Under the pieces are notes generated by a model. It made no database searches and was not told the DNA's origin. It saw only the letters and a list, made by a program, of their open reading frames with translations. Below are positions 8,757 to 18,442 of a stretch of DNA of 64,000 nucleotides, piece by piece. Every line of letters starts with the position of its first letter. Within the stretch, counting starts at the first letter, position 1. The position numbers and the translations under genes were made by a program. This DNA comes from Sphingopyxis macrogoltabida. Its GTDB lineage: Bacteria; Pseudomonadota; Alphaproteobacteria; Sphingomonadales; Sphingomonadaceae. The stretch spans positions 3,847,001-3,911,000 of the forward strand of contig NZ_CP012700.1 of assembly GCF_001307295.1 (NCBI RefSeq), read 5' to 3'.

Positions 8757-9182
8757 CTAGGCGATGCGCCGCATCGTCGGACGCACCGTCGCGCACGCGG
8801 GCGTGCCATCCTTACCCGTGCCAATGATCGCAATCTCGATGGGCCGCATATCCTTCGCGGCCGCGTCGAGCAGCTCCTGATCGATATCATGTATGTCGAT
8901 CTTCATCCGCCGCGACCAAGGCGAAGCCGCGTCACCCGCCATTTGCCCGACACGAATATAGACGAACCGGCGCTCCGGCCCCTCGCGCCGCACCTGGTCG
9001 CCGAAGAATTTGGGACCCGGGCCGACGCGCACGGAGAAATCGAAGGCCAAGGCTTCACCCATGCGGGACGCTTTGGGATCGAGCGGCCCGTCGTCCTTGC
9101 CTTGCAAGCTGTGAAGCACGCCAGGCACCGGCTGTTCGATGACGATCCGAAAGGCGATCTCGCTCTGCTGTTCGCGACCCAT
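8757..9182 (-). CDS. DUF5990-family protein
   Basis: 141-residue small cytoplasmic protein matching the DUF5990 pattern: an N-terminal IAFRIVIEQPVPGVLHSLQG strand, RRFVYIRVGQMAGDAASPWS in the middle and RMKIDIHDID after it. Function is unknown for the family. I choose the ATG at 9182; the frame remains open farther upstream but that would enter the arsR operator region. It is divergent from the arsenic operon and shares its upstream region, so it may be co-regulated by ArsR. Confidence 0.7.
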   Translation of the reverse strand: MGREQQSEIAFRIVIEQPVPGVLHSLQGKDDGPLDPKASRMGEALAFDFSVRVGPGPKFFGDQVRREGPERRFVYIRVGQMAGDAASPWSRRMKIDIHDIDQELLDAAAKDMRPIEIAIIGTGKDGTPACATVRPTMRRIA

Positions 9183-9220
9183 GACGAGGCTATAGCCCGA
9201 TCGCGCAAGCGGACCAACTA

Positions 9221-9274
9221 ATCGGATATTCCCGATTGGAATTGACGGATGCGATTCCATCGGATAATTCCGAT
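9221..9274. promoter_or_regulatory. Two ArsR-type operator palindromes
   Basis: ATCGGATATTCCCGAT (9221-9236) and ATCGGATAATTCCGAT (9259-9274) share ATCGG-N6-CCGAT arms. Their centres are 38 bp apart, and the second ends 2 bp before the arsR ATG. The pair lies between the divergent DUF5990 and arsR genes. Confidence 0.72.
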
Positions 9275-9276
9275 GC

Positions 9277-9606
9277 ATGCAAACCGATTCCGCCTTGTCC
9301 ATTCTCGCCGCGCTGGGACACCCGACACGCCTCGATGCCTTTCGCCTGCTCGTCAAACATGAGCCCGACGGCCTGTCGACGGGTCAACTTGTCGAAGCGT
9401 CGGGACTCACCCAGAGTACCTTCTCCACCCATCTCGCGGTGCTCGCCAAAGCCGGCCTCGTGATATCCGAGAAGCGCGGGCGTCAAATTATCCAGCGCGC
9501 GGATATCGACGCGCTTCGCGGCCTGATGCTCTTCCTGGCGAAGGACTGCTGCCAAGGCCGGGCGGAGCTGTGCGAGCCGCTGCTCGCAGAACTCGCCTGC
9601 TGCTGA
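9277..9606 (+). CDS. arsR: ArsR/SmtB-family arsenic-responsive repressor
   Basis: 109-residue winged-helix repressor that leaves DNA on binding As(III) or Sb(III). Helix-turn-helix around residues 33-70 (LSTGQLVEASGLTQSTFSTH, then LAVLAKAGLV). The C-terminal cysteines C91, C92 and C99 resemble the vicinal-cysteine arsenite site of the Acidithiobacillus-type ArsR, not the CxC site of plasmid R773 ArsR; two more cysteines (C108, C109) end the protein. First gene of arsR-arsC-acr3-arsH, with tandem palindromes just upstream that probably mediate autoregulation. Confidence 0.92.
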   Translation: MQTDSALSILAALGHPTRLDAFRLLVKHEPDGLSTGQLVEASGLTQSTFSTHLAVLAKAGLVISEKRGRQIIQRADIDALRGLMLFLAKDCCQGRAELCEPLLAELACC

Positions 9607-9619
9607 AGGAACGCGCGCT

Positions 9620-10048
9620 ATGACCGACATCGTCATCTACCATAACCCCGCCTGCGGGACCTCCCGCAACACCCTCGCGATGATTCGCAATGCCGGGATC
9701 GAACCGCATGTCGTCGAATATCTGAAGACGCCGCCGTCCCGTGCCTTGCTCGAGCAATTAATCGAGCGCGCCGGGATCACACCGCGCGAGCTGCTCCGCG
9801 AGAAAGGGACGCCCTATGCGGAGCTCGGTCTCGGCGACGAAAGCCTTACCGACCGCGCACTCGTCGATGCGATGATGGCGCATCCGATCCTCATTAACCG
9901 CCCGCTCGTCGTCTCGCGGCTCGGAGTCAAGCTCTGCCGTCCCTCCGAAGCCGTGCTCGACATCCTGCCCGCACGGCAGCTTGGCGCCTTCACAAAGGAA
10001 GATGGCGAACAGGTCGTCGACGCCGGCGGCAATCGCGCTCAGGCCTGA
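9620..10048 (+). CDS. arsC: Arsenate reductase, glutaredoxin-coupled type
   Basis: 142-residue ArsC that reduces arsenate to arsenite with glutathione/glutaredoxin. The active-site Cys is C12 in [16 protein letters not shown], and the helical [20 protein letters not shown] and the Arg-containing [11 protein letters not shown] segments are as in the R773 ArsC family. It follows arsR by 13 nt and is followed by acr3 after 10 nt, so the genes form one operon. Arsenite produced here is exported by Acr3. Confidence 0.94.
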   Translation: MTDIVIYHNPACGTSRNTLAMIRNAGIEPHVVEYLKTPPSRALLEQLIERAGITPRELLREKGTPYAELGLGDESLTDRALVDAMMAHPILINRPLVVSRLGVKLCRPSEAVLDILPARQLGAFTKEDGEQVVDAGGNRAQA

Positions 10049-10058
10049 GGACAGCATC

Positions 10059-11123
10059 ATGACTGCGGCAAAACGCGAACGCCTGTCGTTCCTTGATCGC
10101 TACCTGACGCTCTGGATCTTCCTCGCGATGGCGCTCGGCGTGTTGCTCGGTTCGGTGTTCACCGGCCTGCCCGCCGCGATCGATGCCCTCTCGTGGGGCT
10201 CGACCAACATCCCGATCGCGATCGGCCTTATCCTGATGATGTATCCGCCGCTCGCGCGCGTCCGCTACGAGGAATTGCCGCGCGTGTTCGAGGACAAAAG
10301 GGTGCTCGCCATCTCGCTCATCCAGAACTGGATCATCGGTCCCGTGCTGATGTTCGCGCTCGCGGTGATCTTCCTGTCAGACAAGCCCGAATATATGACC
10401 GGGCTGATCCTGATCGGCCTCGCGCGCTGCATCGCGATGGTGATCGTCTGGAACCAGCTCGCGAAGGGCGACAATCAATATGTCGCGGCACTGGTGGCGT
10501 TCAACTCGATCTTCCAGATCCTGTTCTTCAGCATCTATGCCTGGTTCTTCCTGACGATATTGCCGCCGCTGTTCGGTCTCGAAGGCAGCGTTATCGACGT
10601 AAGCTTCTGGACCGTCGCCGAAGCCGTCCTCATTTATCTCGGCGTTCCCTTTGCGGCGGGCTATCTCACTCGCAAGTGGCTCGCAGACGCCAAGGGCAAC
10701 GAATGGTATGAGACGCGCTTCCTCCCGCGCATCGCGCCGATCACGCTTGTCGCGCTGCTCTTCACGATCGTCGCAATGTTCAGCCTCAAGGGCGGTGAGA
10801 TCGTCACCATTCCCGGCGACGTCGTGCGCATCGCCGTCCCGCTGACCATCTATTTCGTCGTGCAGTTCGTCATCAGCTTCTGGATGGGCAAGCTGATCGA
10901 GGCCGATTATCCGCGCACGACCGCGGTCGCCTTCACCGCCGCCGGAAATAATTTCGAGCTTGCGATCGCGGTTGCGATTGCCGCCTTCGGGCTCGCCTCG
11001 CCGGTCGCCTTCGCCGCCGTCATCGGCCCGCTCGTCGAAGTTCCCGTGCTCATCCTGCTGGTGAGCGTCGCCTTCTGGTTCGGACGCCGCTGGTTCCCGG
11101 CATCCACCCCCGCGAAAGACTGA
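10059..11123 (+). CDS. acr3: Acr3-type arsenite efflux permease
   Basis: About 354 residues with ten predicted transmembrane helices, starting at the ATG at 10059 ([15 protein letters not shown]). Family hallmarks are the conserved Cys in the fourth helix (C124, [18 protein letters not shown]), [16 protein letters not shown], and the late conserved Glu in GPLVEVPVL. It exports arsenite using the proton motive force. An in-frame extension to 9981 overlaps the end of arsC and has no transport homology. Confidence 0.95.
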   Translation: MTAAKRERLSFLDRYLTLWIFLAMALGVLLGSVFTGLPAAIDALSWGSTNIPIAIGLILMMYPPLARVRYEELPRVFEDKRVLAISLIQNWIIGPVLMFALAVIFLSDKPEYMTGLILIGLARCIAMVIVWNQLAKGDNQYVAALVAFNSIFQILFFSIYAWFFLTILPPLFGLEGSVIDVSFWTVAEAVLIYLGVPFAAGYLTRKWLADAKGNEWYETRFLPRIAPITLVALLFTIVAMFSLKGGEIVTIPGDVVRIAVPLTIYFVVQFVISFWMGKLIEADYPRTTAVAFTAAGNNFELAIAVAIAAFGLASPVAFAAVIGPLVEVPVLILLVSVAFWFGRRWFPASTPAKD

Positions 11124-11128
11124 TTGTC

Positions 11129-11884
11129 ATGGCTTCCCCCACCTTTTCGCGCCTGCGCGCGCTCGCCGATCCCACCCATCTTCCGGCGCTCAGCGCGGAA
11201 TATATCCGCTCGCAGCCCGCGCTCGGCCTCGGCCCGCTCGACCCAGCGCCGCGCATCCTGCTGCTCTACGGCAGCTTGCGCGAACGCTCCTATTCGCGGC
11301 TCGTCGTCGAAGAGACCGCGCGCCTGCTCCAGCTCTTCGGCTGCGAGACGCGCATCTTCGATCCGTCGGACCTGCCGCTGCCCGATTTGATCGCCGACGA
11401 CGACCACCCGGCCGTCGAGGAACTGCGCCAGCATTCGCTCTGGTCCGAGGGCCAGGTCTGGTGCAGCCCCGAACGGCATGGCCAGATCACCGGCATCATG
11501 AAGGCGCAGGTCGATCACCTGCCGCTCGCATACAAAGGGCTACGCCCGACACAGGGCCGCACCCTCGCGGTGATGCAGGTGTCGGCGGGGTCGCAATCGT
11601 TCAACAGCGTCAATACGCTCCGCATCCTCGGCCGCTGGATGCGGATGATCACCATCCCCAACCAGTCGAGCGTCGCCAAGGCTTATGCCGAGTTCGACGA
11701 GGCGGGCCGGATGCTCCCGTCGAGCTATTACGACCGGATCGTCGACGTTGCGGAGGAACTTGTGTGCTTCACCGTGCTGACGCGCGGCCATGCCACGCAG
11801 CTTGTCGACCGCTATTCGGAACGCAAGGACCGCGCCGAACCCGTCGTGACGCCGGCGCGATTGGCGGGGCTGCCGGGAGCCTGA
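11129..11884 (+). CDS. arsH: ArsH NADPH-dependent organoarsenical oxidase / FMN reductase
   Basis: 251-residue flavodoxin-like FMN protein. Signature segments are [15 protein letters not shown] (FMN phosphate loop), [20 protein letters not shown] and [18 protein letters not shown]. ArsH enzymes oxidise trivalent methyl- or aryl-arsenicals and generate peroxide in vitro. Its start lies 5 nt after acr3, so it closes the operon. A short inverted repeat at 11938-11956 (CGCCTC / GAGGCG) downstream could be a weak terminator. Confidence 0.93.
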   Translation: MASPTFSRLRALADPTHLPALSAEYIRSQPALGLGPLDPAPRILLLYGSLRERSYSRLVVEETARLLQLFGCETRIFDPSDLPLPDLIADDDHPAVEELRQHSLWSEGQVWCSPERHGQITGIMKAQVDHLPLAYKGLRPTQGRTLAVMQVSAGSQSFNSVNTLRILGRWMRMITIPNQSSVAKAYAEFDEAGRMLPSSYYDRIVDVAEELVCFTVLTRGHATQLVDRYSERKDRAEPVVTPARLAGLPGA

Positions 11885-12046
11885 GCCCGGGACCACGTCC
11901 AGCCCAGGTCGGCACCGAAGCGATCTTGCACCAGGGGCGCCTCCGATCTAGAGGCGGATTACCGGGGCCGCGCAACCTCCCGGTAAAGCGTCCCGGCGCT
12001 CAAGCGTTGCCTGTTCGTCCTCGATTTCGGGGATCAGGAGGTTTGC

Positions 12047-13372
12047 TTGAGGCTGTATCTTGCCGCGACTTTACTCGCCCTGCCCGCACCCGCTCTCGCC
12101 GAAGATGGCCTGACCATCACGGGCAGCATGCGCCTGCGCTATGAAATGATCCAAGGACAGGCGCGGACGGGATTCGACGAGAAGGACGACCTGCTCAATG
12201 TCCGCACGATCGTCGGCGGCGAATATCGCAGCGACGGATTTCGCTTGGGCGCCGAACTCTACGACAGCCGCGTCTATGGGAGCGAGGCGGGAACCCCGGT
12301 GACGACGGGCGAAGTCAACGCGTTCGAACTGGTCCAGGCCTATGTCGGCTATGAGGCGCGCGATGCCTTCGGTGCAGGCACGAAGCTCGATCTCCAGGCC
12401 GGCCGCTTCACGCTGAACCTGGGATCGCGGCGGCTGGTGGCCGCGGACGATTATCGCAATACGACCAGCGGCTATACGGGTCTCCGCGCCGACCTGGCGC
12501 TGCGCGGAGGTGTCGCGGCGACCTTTATCTATACGCTTCCGCAGGTGCGGCTGCCCGACGACCGCGCGTCGCTCGACGCCAACCGGGTCAAGTTCGACAA
12601 GGAGAGCTTTGACCTGCAACTCTGGGGCGGCCTCGCGACGAAGAAGCTCGGCGGGTCGCGCGGCTCGGTCGAGATTTCCTACTTCCATCTCGGCGAGCGC
12701 GACGCGCCGCAGCGGCCGACGCGCGACCGTTCGCTCGAAACGATCGGACTGCGCGCCTATCGCGATCCCGCGCCGGGCCGGTTCGATTATGAGAGCGAGA
12801 CTTTCTACCAGTTCGGTACGATCAGCAGCAGCCTCGCTCCCTCGGCAGCCAAGTCCGATGTGTCGGCGTGGTTCACGCATCTCGAGGCGGGTTACAGCTT
12901 CCGCCACCCTTGGTCGCCGCGCCTATCGCTCGAATTCGACTATGCGAGCGGCGACGGCCGGGGAGGCGATTTCGGCCGCTTCGATACCTTGTTCGGCATG
13001 CGCCGCGCGGAACTCGCGCCAGCGGGCCTCTATAATGCGGTCGGACGGGCCAATCTTCTGTCCCCGGCGATCCGTATCGAAACAATACCGTCAAGGCGCC
13101 TCGATGCCTTTGCGGCCTACCGGCCGCTCTGGCTGGCCTCGCGGTTCGACAGTTTTTCGACGACCGGCGTTCGCGATCCATCCGGCGCCTCCGGCCGCTT
13201 CGCGGGACACCAGGTCGAAGCGCGCCTGCGCTACTGGCTCGTACCGAAGCGCCTCCGCCTCGAATGGAGCGGCCTGTTTCTCGGCAAGGGCCGGTTTCTC
13301 CGAAACGCGCCCAATGCACCGGCCGGGGGCAACACGCTGTATAATTCCTTCAATGCCACCATCAGCTTCTGA
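12047..13372 (+). CDS. Outer-membrane porin, alginate-export family
   Basis: 441-residue beta-barrel. A Sec signal peptide (MRLYLAATLLALPAPALAED, cleavage after ALA) is followed by LTITGSMRLRYEMIQGQ and the long alginate_exp-type barrel, with LQAGRFTLNLGSRRLVAADD as a landmark and a C-terminal aromatic (FNATISF). I accept the TTG start because it has a strong AGGAGG five nt upstream and gives an intact signal peptide. Homologues pass oligosaccharides or small organics, and the substrate here is unknown. It lies just ahead of the GntR gene and may belong to the same uptake programme. Confidence 0.85.
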   Translation: MRLYLAATLLALPAPALAEDGLTITGSMRLRYEMIQGQARTGFDEKDDLLNVRTIVGGEYRSDGFRLGAELYDSRVYGSEAGTPVTTGEVNAFELVQAYVGYEARDAFGAGTKLDLQAGRFTLNLGSRRLVAADDYRNTTSGYTGLRADLALRGGVAATFIYTLPQVRLPDDRASLDANRVKFDKESFDLQLWGGLATKKLGGSRGSVEISYFHLGERDAPQRPTRDRSLETIGLRAYRDPAPGRFDYESETFYQFGTISSSLAPSAAKSDVSAWFTHLEAGYSFRHPWSPRLSLEFDYASGDGRGGDFGRFDTLFGMRRAELAPAGLYNAVGRANLLSPAIRIETIPSRRLDAFAAYRPLWLASRFDSFSTTGVRDPSGASGRFAGHQVEARLRYWLVPKRLRLEWSGLFLGKGRFLRNAPNAPAGGNTLYNSFNATISF

Positions 13373-13418
13373 AACCGGCGCAGGTCGCAAACAGCATGCT
13401 TGGCTTCTGCGAGCAGCA

Positions 13419-13430
13419 ACCTGTATAGAC
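13419..13430. promoter_or_regulatory. Candidate GntR/HutC operator at its own gene
   Basis: ACCTGTATAGAC lies 5 bp before the probable ATG of the GntR gene. It matches, at 11 of 12 positions in inverted orientation, the sequence around the TGTATATACA palindrome ahead of the TonB receptor gene at 18.4 kb. Confidence 0.5.
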
Positions 13431-13435
13431 GGGTT

Positions 13436-14236
13436 ATGGATGTTACCACTCGCACCCCCGGACGCGGATCAAAACTCTCGAATGGATCTGCGGCCGCCCG
13501 GCCCGGCAACTCCGATGACGAAAATGACAAGTCTCCGCCTCGCTATGCCGCCATCAAGCAGAGCATTTGCGATGCCGTTCGCGACGGACTTCTTAAGCCG
13601 GGCGACCGGGTTCCATCGGAAGCAGAGCTAGTCCAACAATTCGACGTGTCACGGATGACCGCCAATCGGGCGCTTCGCGAACTACAGGCGGCAGGCGTTC
13701 TTGTACGCCGCGCGGGTAGCGGATCGTTCATCGCCGAGCCCAAGCCGATCGGCCAGATGATCGAAATTCGCAATATCGCCGAAGAGATCCGCGAGCGCGG
13801 TCACATCTATCGGGCCCGCGTCGTGCAGAATGACGAGATACGCGCCAATGCGGACCTTGCGGCGCTACTGGAGGTTCCGGTCGGCACGAGGCTTTTCCAC
13901 TCGATCATCGTTCATCACGAAGCCGAGTTCCCGATCCAGCTCGAGGAGCGTTTCGTGCTCGCGTCGGCGGCTCCCGATTATGGGAAGATCGACTTCACCC
14001 AGATGACGCCGAACGAATATCTGACGCGGACGGCGCCGCTCGAGCGCGTCGAACATCGGGTTCGCGCCGAGATGCCCGACGCGCACACCCACAGCATGCT
14101 GGGGCTCTCGGACGGCGAACCCGTGTTGCGGATGACGCGGCGGACGTGGAGCCATTCGCGCCTCGTCAGCCATGCCTGGCTGACGCATCCCGGATCGCGA
14201 TTCGAGCTGTCGGCGGCCTTCTCGATCGACGATTGA
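13436..14236 (+). CDS. GntR-family regulator of the HutC/UTRA subfamily
   Basis: 266 residues from the ATG at 13436. N-terminal winged helix (PPRYAAIKQSICDAVRDGLL, then RVPSEAELVQQFDVSRMTAN and RALRELQAAGVLVRR), then a UTRA ligand-binding domain (LEVPVGTRLFHSIIVHHEAE, then FPIQLEERFV) ending FELSAAFSIDD, close to histidine-utilisation repressor HutC. No hut genes are nearby; instead PepSY and TonB receptor genes lie downstream on the opposite strand, ending 6 nt away. A shared operator-like motif suggests it controls that receptor operon and itself. An earlier TTG at 13400 would place the operator inside the coding region. Confidence 0.88.
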   Translation: MDVTTRTPGRGSKLSNGSAAARPGNSDDENDKSPPRYAAIKQSICDAVRDGLLKPGDRVPSEAELVQQFDVSRMTANRALRELQAAGVLVRRAGSGSFIAEPKPIGQMIEIRNIAEEIRERGHIYRARVVQNDEIRANADLAALLEVPVGTRLFHSIIVHHEAEFPIQLEERFVLASAAPDYGKIDFTQMTPNEYLTRTAPLERVEHRVRAEMPDAHTHSMLGLSDGEPVLRMTRRTWSHSRLVSHAWLTHPGSRFELSAAFSIDD

Positions 14237-14242
14237 CGCCGC

Positions 14243-14977
14243 TCAGCTGGTGCGCGTGACGACCACCGGTTTGCGGCGCCGGCGCAGCCAGCGGAAATCG
14301 GCGCGGCTGAAGCTCTTGAACAGCAGATAGAAGCCGGTGCCCGAGAGCCAGAGCGCGCCAAAGGCGACGAAAATGATGAGCGGGTGATTGAAGCTCTTCC
14401 GGTTGATGTAATCCATGTTGTGGAGCATCCAGAAGAAGTCCCACGTCCGCCAGGTGTCGCCGCGCATGACGAGGAAGCGCGCGGTGTCGAGCGAGACATA
14501 GGCGCTGCTGTTCTCGTCGTCCGCGAAATCGACGCGCCACATCGCCCCCTCATGATCGCGCGATTCGAGGTTCGGCTTGGCGATTACGCTCACCTCTCGG
14601 ATCGGCGCCTCGTTCATCATGGAGGCGACTTCGCGCGCCATGGCCTCGTCGACCCGGATGTGCTCGCCGCTTGTCGCGTCGACGAGACGGACGCCTTTTG
14701 CGGAGCGCACTTCATAGACCGGCCGGGTTCCGAGATCGCGAAGGATCACGCCCGTGACAGGTTCGCCGCGCGGCAGGGCCGCCACGTCGAAATATTCCCC
14801 CGGTGGCAGTGGATGCGCATGCGACATCCCGCCGCCGTGCCCGCCGACCTTATCCTTGTCGAGCAGCGCCATCACCGATCCGCTGAGCGCCCAGAGCAGG
14901 AACTGGAGACCCAGGATCAGCCCGACCCATTTGTGGATGCGCCGGAAGAAGAGCGGCGTCAGTCGGATGCGTTTCAT
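14243..14977 (-). CDS. PepSY-domain inner-membrane protein (third gene of receptor operon)
   Basis: 244 residues starting MKRIRLTPLFFRRIHKWVGL. It has an N-terminal transmembrane helix with the His-containing RRIHKWVGLILGLQFLLWAL, a periplasmic PepSY-like region, and a C-terminal helix after FFWMLHNMDYINRKSFNHP. The paired His residues next to the membrane are typical of the PepSY_TM family, some of which bind haem and reduce ferric siderophores. Its ATG overlaps the preceding gene's stop by 4 nt, so the two PepSY genes are translationally coupled and follow the TonB receptor. A role in reducing or releasing the imported ligand is inferred. Confidence 0.8.
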   Translation of the reverse strand: MKRIRLTPLFFRRIHKWVGLILGLQFLLWALSGSVMALLDKDKVGGHGGGMSHAHPLPPGEYFDVAALPRGEPVTGVILRDLGTRPVYEVRSAKGVRLVDATSGEHIRVDEAMAREVASMMNEAPIREVSVIAKPNLESRDHEGAMWRVDFADDENSSAYVSLDTARFLVMRGDTWRTWDFFWMLHNMDYINRKSFNHPLIIFVAFGALWLSGTGFYLLFKSFSRADFRWLRRRRKPVVVTRTS

Positions 14978-15678
14978 GCCTGCTTCCTCTTGCGGCGTTT
15001 GAAGGACCAGATCAGCAACCACGCCCCGCTGATCGCCATCGCGAAGACGCTCCAGGTCGCGACGCGGAGCAACGGGTTGTTGACGTCGGTCCGCTCATCA
15101 TAGTCCATGATGTGGAGCATCCACGCGAAGTCGAACACGCGCCACAATGCGTGGCGGCGCGAGATAAGCTCACCGGTCGTCGGCGACAGATAGAGCGTCG
15201 GGCGGTTCCAGCCCTCGAACTCGACCTGCCAATAGGGCGGCTTGCGCGACTGCATTTCCTGTGGCGCTTCGGTCAACAGCCGCACCGACACGATCTTGCC
15301 GTCGCCGGTGTAGATGCGCCGCGCCTGCTCGCGGACCTGGGACTCGGTAAGCGCAGGCAGCGGCGCACCCGAGCGGGCATCGAACAGCCGCGCCCCTTCG
15401 GGAGTTTCAGCGCGCCAGACGGGGCGATCGAAGAACCGCTGCAAGCGAACCTCGGACGCACCGGGCGCGGCCGCAACGATCCGCGACGGCGGCGCGAGGC
15501 CCGCGAGGTCGAAGGGCTGAACCATCGGCGCGCGCACGAGATGGTCGCCATGGATGGTGTCGATATGCACGACCACCATGTAGAAGCCGGTCAGCGTCCA
15601 GAGCAGCGCCTGGACGCCGACCACCAAGGCCAGCCATTTATGCGTTCGCCGGACGAGCAGCGGCCAACGGATCGCCAT
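14974..15678 (-). CDS. PepSY-domain inner-membrane protein (second gene of receptor operon)
   Basis: 234 residues and a paralogue of the downstream gene: N-terminal RRTHKWLALVVGVQALLWTL helix, periplasmic PepSY region, then VFDFAWMLHIMDYDERTDVN and a final helix with an Arg/Lys-rich tail. It begins 11 nt after the TonB receptor stop, so the order is receptor, PepSY, PepSY. Two related small PepSY proteins in tandem suggest a heterodimer in the inner membrane acting on the receptor's ligand, possibly an iron or other metal chelate; this is inference from family context. Confidence 0.8.
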   Translation of the reverse strand: MAIRWPLLVRRTHKWLALVVGVQALLWTLTGFYMVVVHIDTIHGDHLVRAPMVQPFDLAGLAPPSRIVAAAPGASEVRLQRFFDRPVWRAETPEGARLFDARSGAPLPALTESQVREQARRIYTGDGKIVSVRLLTEAPQEMQSRKPPYWQVEFEGWNRPTLYLSPTTGELISRRHALWRVFDFAWMLHIMDYDERTDVNNPLLRVATWSVFAMAISGAWLLIWSFKRRKRKQA

Positions 15679-15689
15679 ATCGATTACCC

Positions 15690-18395
15690 TCAGAACGCGG
15701 TGCGGAAGCCGACGTAGAAACGCCGTCCGAGCAGGTCATAGGTCATCGTGTCGGTGTTCGCATCGGTGAAGCTCTGGATATAGGGCGCCTTGCGATCGAA
15801 AAGATTGTCGACACCGACCTGGAACCGGGTCTTCTCGTCGATTTCGAAAGCGACCTGGAGATTGTGGTAGAAGACATTCGGCGTGCTGTAGCCGATGTCG
15901 CCGGGGGCCGCATTGAAGTCGGTCGCCTTGCCGATCCACTGGGTCGACCAGGTCGCGCTGACCCCGTCCTTTTCAGCGGTCAGCACGCCATAGCCGCGCC
16001 ATTTCGGATAGCCGCCATTGCCGCCGCCGATAAAGCCGTCGAAGTCGATCGGCGCGCCGCCGGGGAAAGGCAGGACCACATATTTGTTGAGATAGGTCAC
16101 GTTGACGTCGAGCGAGACGTTCACGCTGCCGATGTCATTGTTGTAAACGAGACCCAGATCGAGGCCGTTCATTTCTTCGCGGCCCGTGTTGATCGGTTGC
16201 GCGGAGAGGAAGGTAACCTCGCCGGTCAACGGGCTGCGGGTAAAATCTTCGCAGAAGGGATGCGAAAGATTCTGGCTCGCATAACAAATGCTGAGCTTTG
16301 TCGAGCCCGGAATAGCACGGATCGCATCCTTGATCTTGATGTCGAACCAGTCGGCAGTGAGCGAGAGTCCCGGAACCAGTCCCTTCGGTGAAATCACCGT
16401 CCCGACGGTCCAGGTCGTCGAGCTTTCGGGTTTCAGATTCTCGTTGCCGCCGACCGTTGTCAGGATCGTTGTACCGAGCTGAACATAATTGGCCGGCACG
16501 CCCGACGCCTGACAATTGGCGATCAGTGTCGCATTGCCGCTGGTCGAATAGCGCGAGCAGGGGTCGGTGGTCGTCAGATTGCCCTCGGAGACGCCGCCGA
16601 ACAATTCGGGGACGTTCGGAATGCGAAAGCCGGTGCCGTAGGTGCCGCGCAGGCGGAAGCTGTCATTGATGACCCAGTCGACGCTCCCCTTGTAGTTCCA
16701 GTCGCTGCCGAACAGGTCGTAGTTCGAGTAGCGAACCGCGCCGTCGAGGGTAAGCGACTGGAAGAAGGGTGTGTCGGCCAGAACGGGCACCGACAGTTCG
16801 AGATAGGCTTCCTTCGCCGTGCTCGTTCCGGAGATCGGATCCTGCTGGTTGGTGTTGGCAATACCGAGCACCGTCAGCGGATCGGGATCGCGCCAACCCT
16901 TTTCCTTGCGATAGACGACACCCGCCGCGAAGGAGACGGGGCCTGCGGGCAGCTTGAAGAGATCGCCGTTGATATCGGCGGTGACCGTCGCAAGCTCGTT
17001 GCCGCCGCGGTCGCGCGACGTGAACAGGATATAGTCGAGAACCTCCGGGGTCAGGTCGCCGAACCCGAGATAGTCGGCGCAGGGGATCGTGGCACCGGCA
17101 GCAAGACTGCACTTGGTCGTATCGAGGGAATTCGCCACTCGCTCGAGATTGGCGATGTTGGTCGAACCATCGACCGCGGTGTTGCGGCCGAAGGCGCCCG
17201 CGATTTCCCATCCCCAATCGTTCGAGAGCTTGCCGCGGAGGCCAAACGTACCCTGCCAGGTATCGGTTTCCTGGAAGAATTGGCGCGGGCCGGGCTCGGC
17301 GAGGCGGCGCTGGATGAGGACGATATTCTGCCCCGTCGGATTGGTGGGATTGCTCGCCGCGATCGAGAGGTTGCGCAGCGTTCCGGGCGTCGCGATCTGA
17401 TTCGACTTGCGGAAGGTGTAAAGGAATTCGCCGAACGCCTCGATATTGTCAGTGATGTCATAGTCGGCGAAAAACGCCGTGCTCACGCGCTCGACCGGGC
17501 TCACCGCGTTGAGGAACGGGTTCGAGTTGAAGTTGTGCTTGGCAGCGCTGTACGGCTCGAAGAAGTTGCCGTTACCGCCCAGCACCTGATTGAAGTTGAT
17601 CTGCTGGCCGTTCGGCAGCACCGCGCGGCCGCCGATCGTCGAGGCGCTGTTCACGCAGCTCAGCATGCCGGGCGTGGTTTCGGCAAGCGAGCAAGGCGCG
17701 CGCGTTGCCATATTGACCGCGCTCGTCTTCTGATAGGTGACCGCCGCCATGAAACCGCCGCGATCGTTGCGGACGCCCCACAGGAGGTCGGCGGTGAAGT
17801 CCGAGCCATCGCCCTTTTCGGTGATGCCTTGGCGCACGCTGAGGCCGAGGCCTTCATAGTCAGTGCGGGTCACGAGGTTGACCACGCCCGCCATCGCGTC
17901 GGCGCCATAGATCGCCGAGGCGCCGTCCTTGAGCACATCGGTGCGCGCGAGCGCCGCGACCGGGATCATGTTAAGATCGGGCGAGGAGTTCGCGCCGGTG
18001 CCGCCCGCGACGAGGCGGCGGCCGTTGAGCAGAACAAGCGTGCGCTTGATGCCGAGACCGCGCAGGTTCACCTGCGCCGTGCCATATCCATTGTTCGCCC
18101 AATAGGCGGAGGTCTGGTTGCCTGCGAAGCCGGCGTTGGCGGGAAGGCGCTGCAGCACCGTCTCGATATTGACGACGCCGGTGTTCTCGATCTGCTCGGC
18201 CGACACGACGGTCGCGGGGCCGACGCCCGCGAGATCCTGGCGACGAATGCGCGAGCCGGTCACGACGATGTCCGATCCGTTCGGAGCATCCTCCGCGGCG
18301 GGTGACTGCGTCGCAGCATCGCTCTGCGCGAGCGCTGGCGTTGCAAAGGTCGCGACCGCTGCGGCGCTGGCGAGCAAAATTGTCCTGGTCATCAT
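15690..18395 (-). CDS. TonB-dependent receptor
   Basis: 901 residues. Signal peptide (ASAAAVATFATPALAQ), TonB-box-like SDIVVTGSRI, plug domain with VNLRGLGIKRTLVLLNGRRL and the typical KDGASAIYGADAMAGVVNLV, then a barrel ending in an aromatic (YVGFRTAF). It is of the long sphingomonad/xanthomonad class with NLRGLG and LNGRR signatures. It leads the operon with two PepSY genes. A TGTATATACA palindrome lies ~48 bp upstream of its ATG and probably binds the GntR/HutC regulator encoded at 13.4 kb. Ligand unknown. Confidence 0.93.
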   Translation of the reverse strand: MMTRTILLASAAAVATFATPALAQSDAATQSPAAEDAPNGSDIVVTGSRIRRQDLAGVGPATVVSAEQIENTGVVNIETVLQRLPANAGFAGNQTSAYWANNGYGTAQVNLRGLGIKRTLVLLNGRRLVAGGTGANSSPDLNMIPVAALARTDVLKDGASAIYGADAMAGVVNLVTRTDYEGLGLSVRQGITEKGDGSDFTADLLWGVRNDRGGFMAAVTYQKTSAVNMATRAPCSLAETTPGMLSCVNSASTIGGRAVLPNGQQINFNQVLGGNGNFFEPYSAAKHNFNSNPFLNAVSPVERVSTAFFADYDITDNIEAFGEFLYTFRKSNQIATPGTLRNLSIAASNPTNPTGQNIVLIQRRLAEPGPRQFFQETDTWQGTFGLRGKLSNDWGWEIAGAFGRNTAVDGSTNIANLERVANSLDTTKCSLAAGATIPCADYLGFGDLTPEVLDYILFTSRDRGGNELATVTADINGDLFKLPAGPVSFAAGVVYRKEKGWRDPDPLTVLGIANTNQQDPISGTSTAKEAYLELSVPVLADTPFFQSLTLDGAVRYSNYDLFGSDWNYKGSVDWVINDSFRLRGTYGTGFRIPNVPELFGGVSEGNLTTTDPCSRYSTSGNATLIANCQASGVPANYVQLGTTILTTVGGNENLKPESSTTWTVGTVISPKGLVPGLSLTADWFDIKIKDAIRAIPGSTKLSICYASQNLSHPFCEDFTRSPLTGEVTFLSAQPINTGREEMNGLDLGLVYNNDIGSVNVSLDVNVTYLNKYVVLPFPGGAPIDFDGFIGGGNGGYPKWRGYGVLTAEKDGVSATWSTQWIGKATDFNAAPGDIGYSTPNVFYHNLQVAFEIDEKTRFQVGVDNLFDRKAPYIQSFTDANTDTMTYDLLGRRFYVGFRTAF

Positions 18396-18442
18396 AGCGA
18401 AACCCCCTGATGGTTGGCTGATTCCCCTCAGAGAGCATCAAA

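Noticed and set aside
17280..18305. 341-codon plus-strand frame
   Set aside because: It is a shadow of the TonB receptor gene on the minus strand with low-complexity His/Arg-rich translation.
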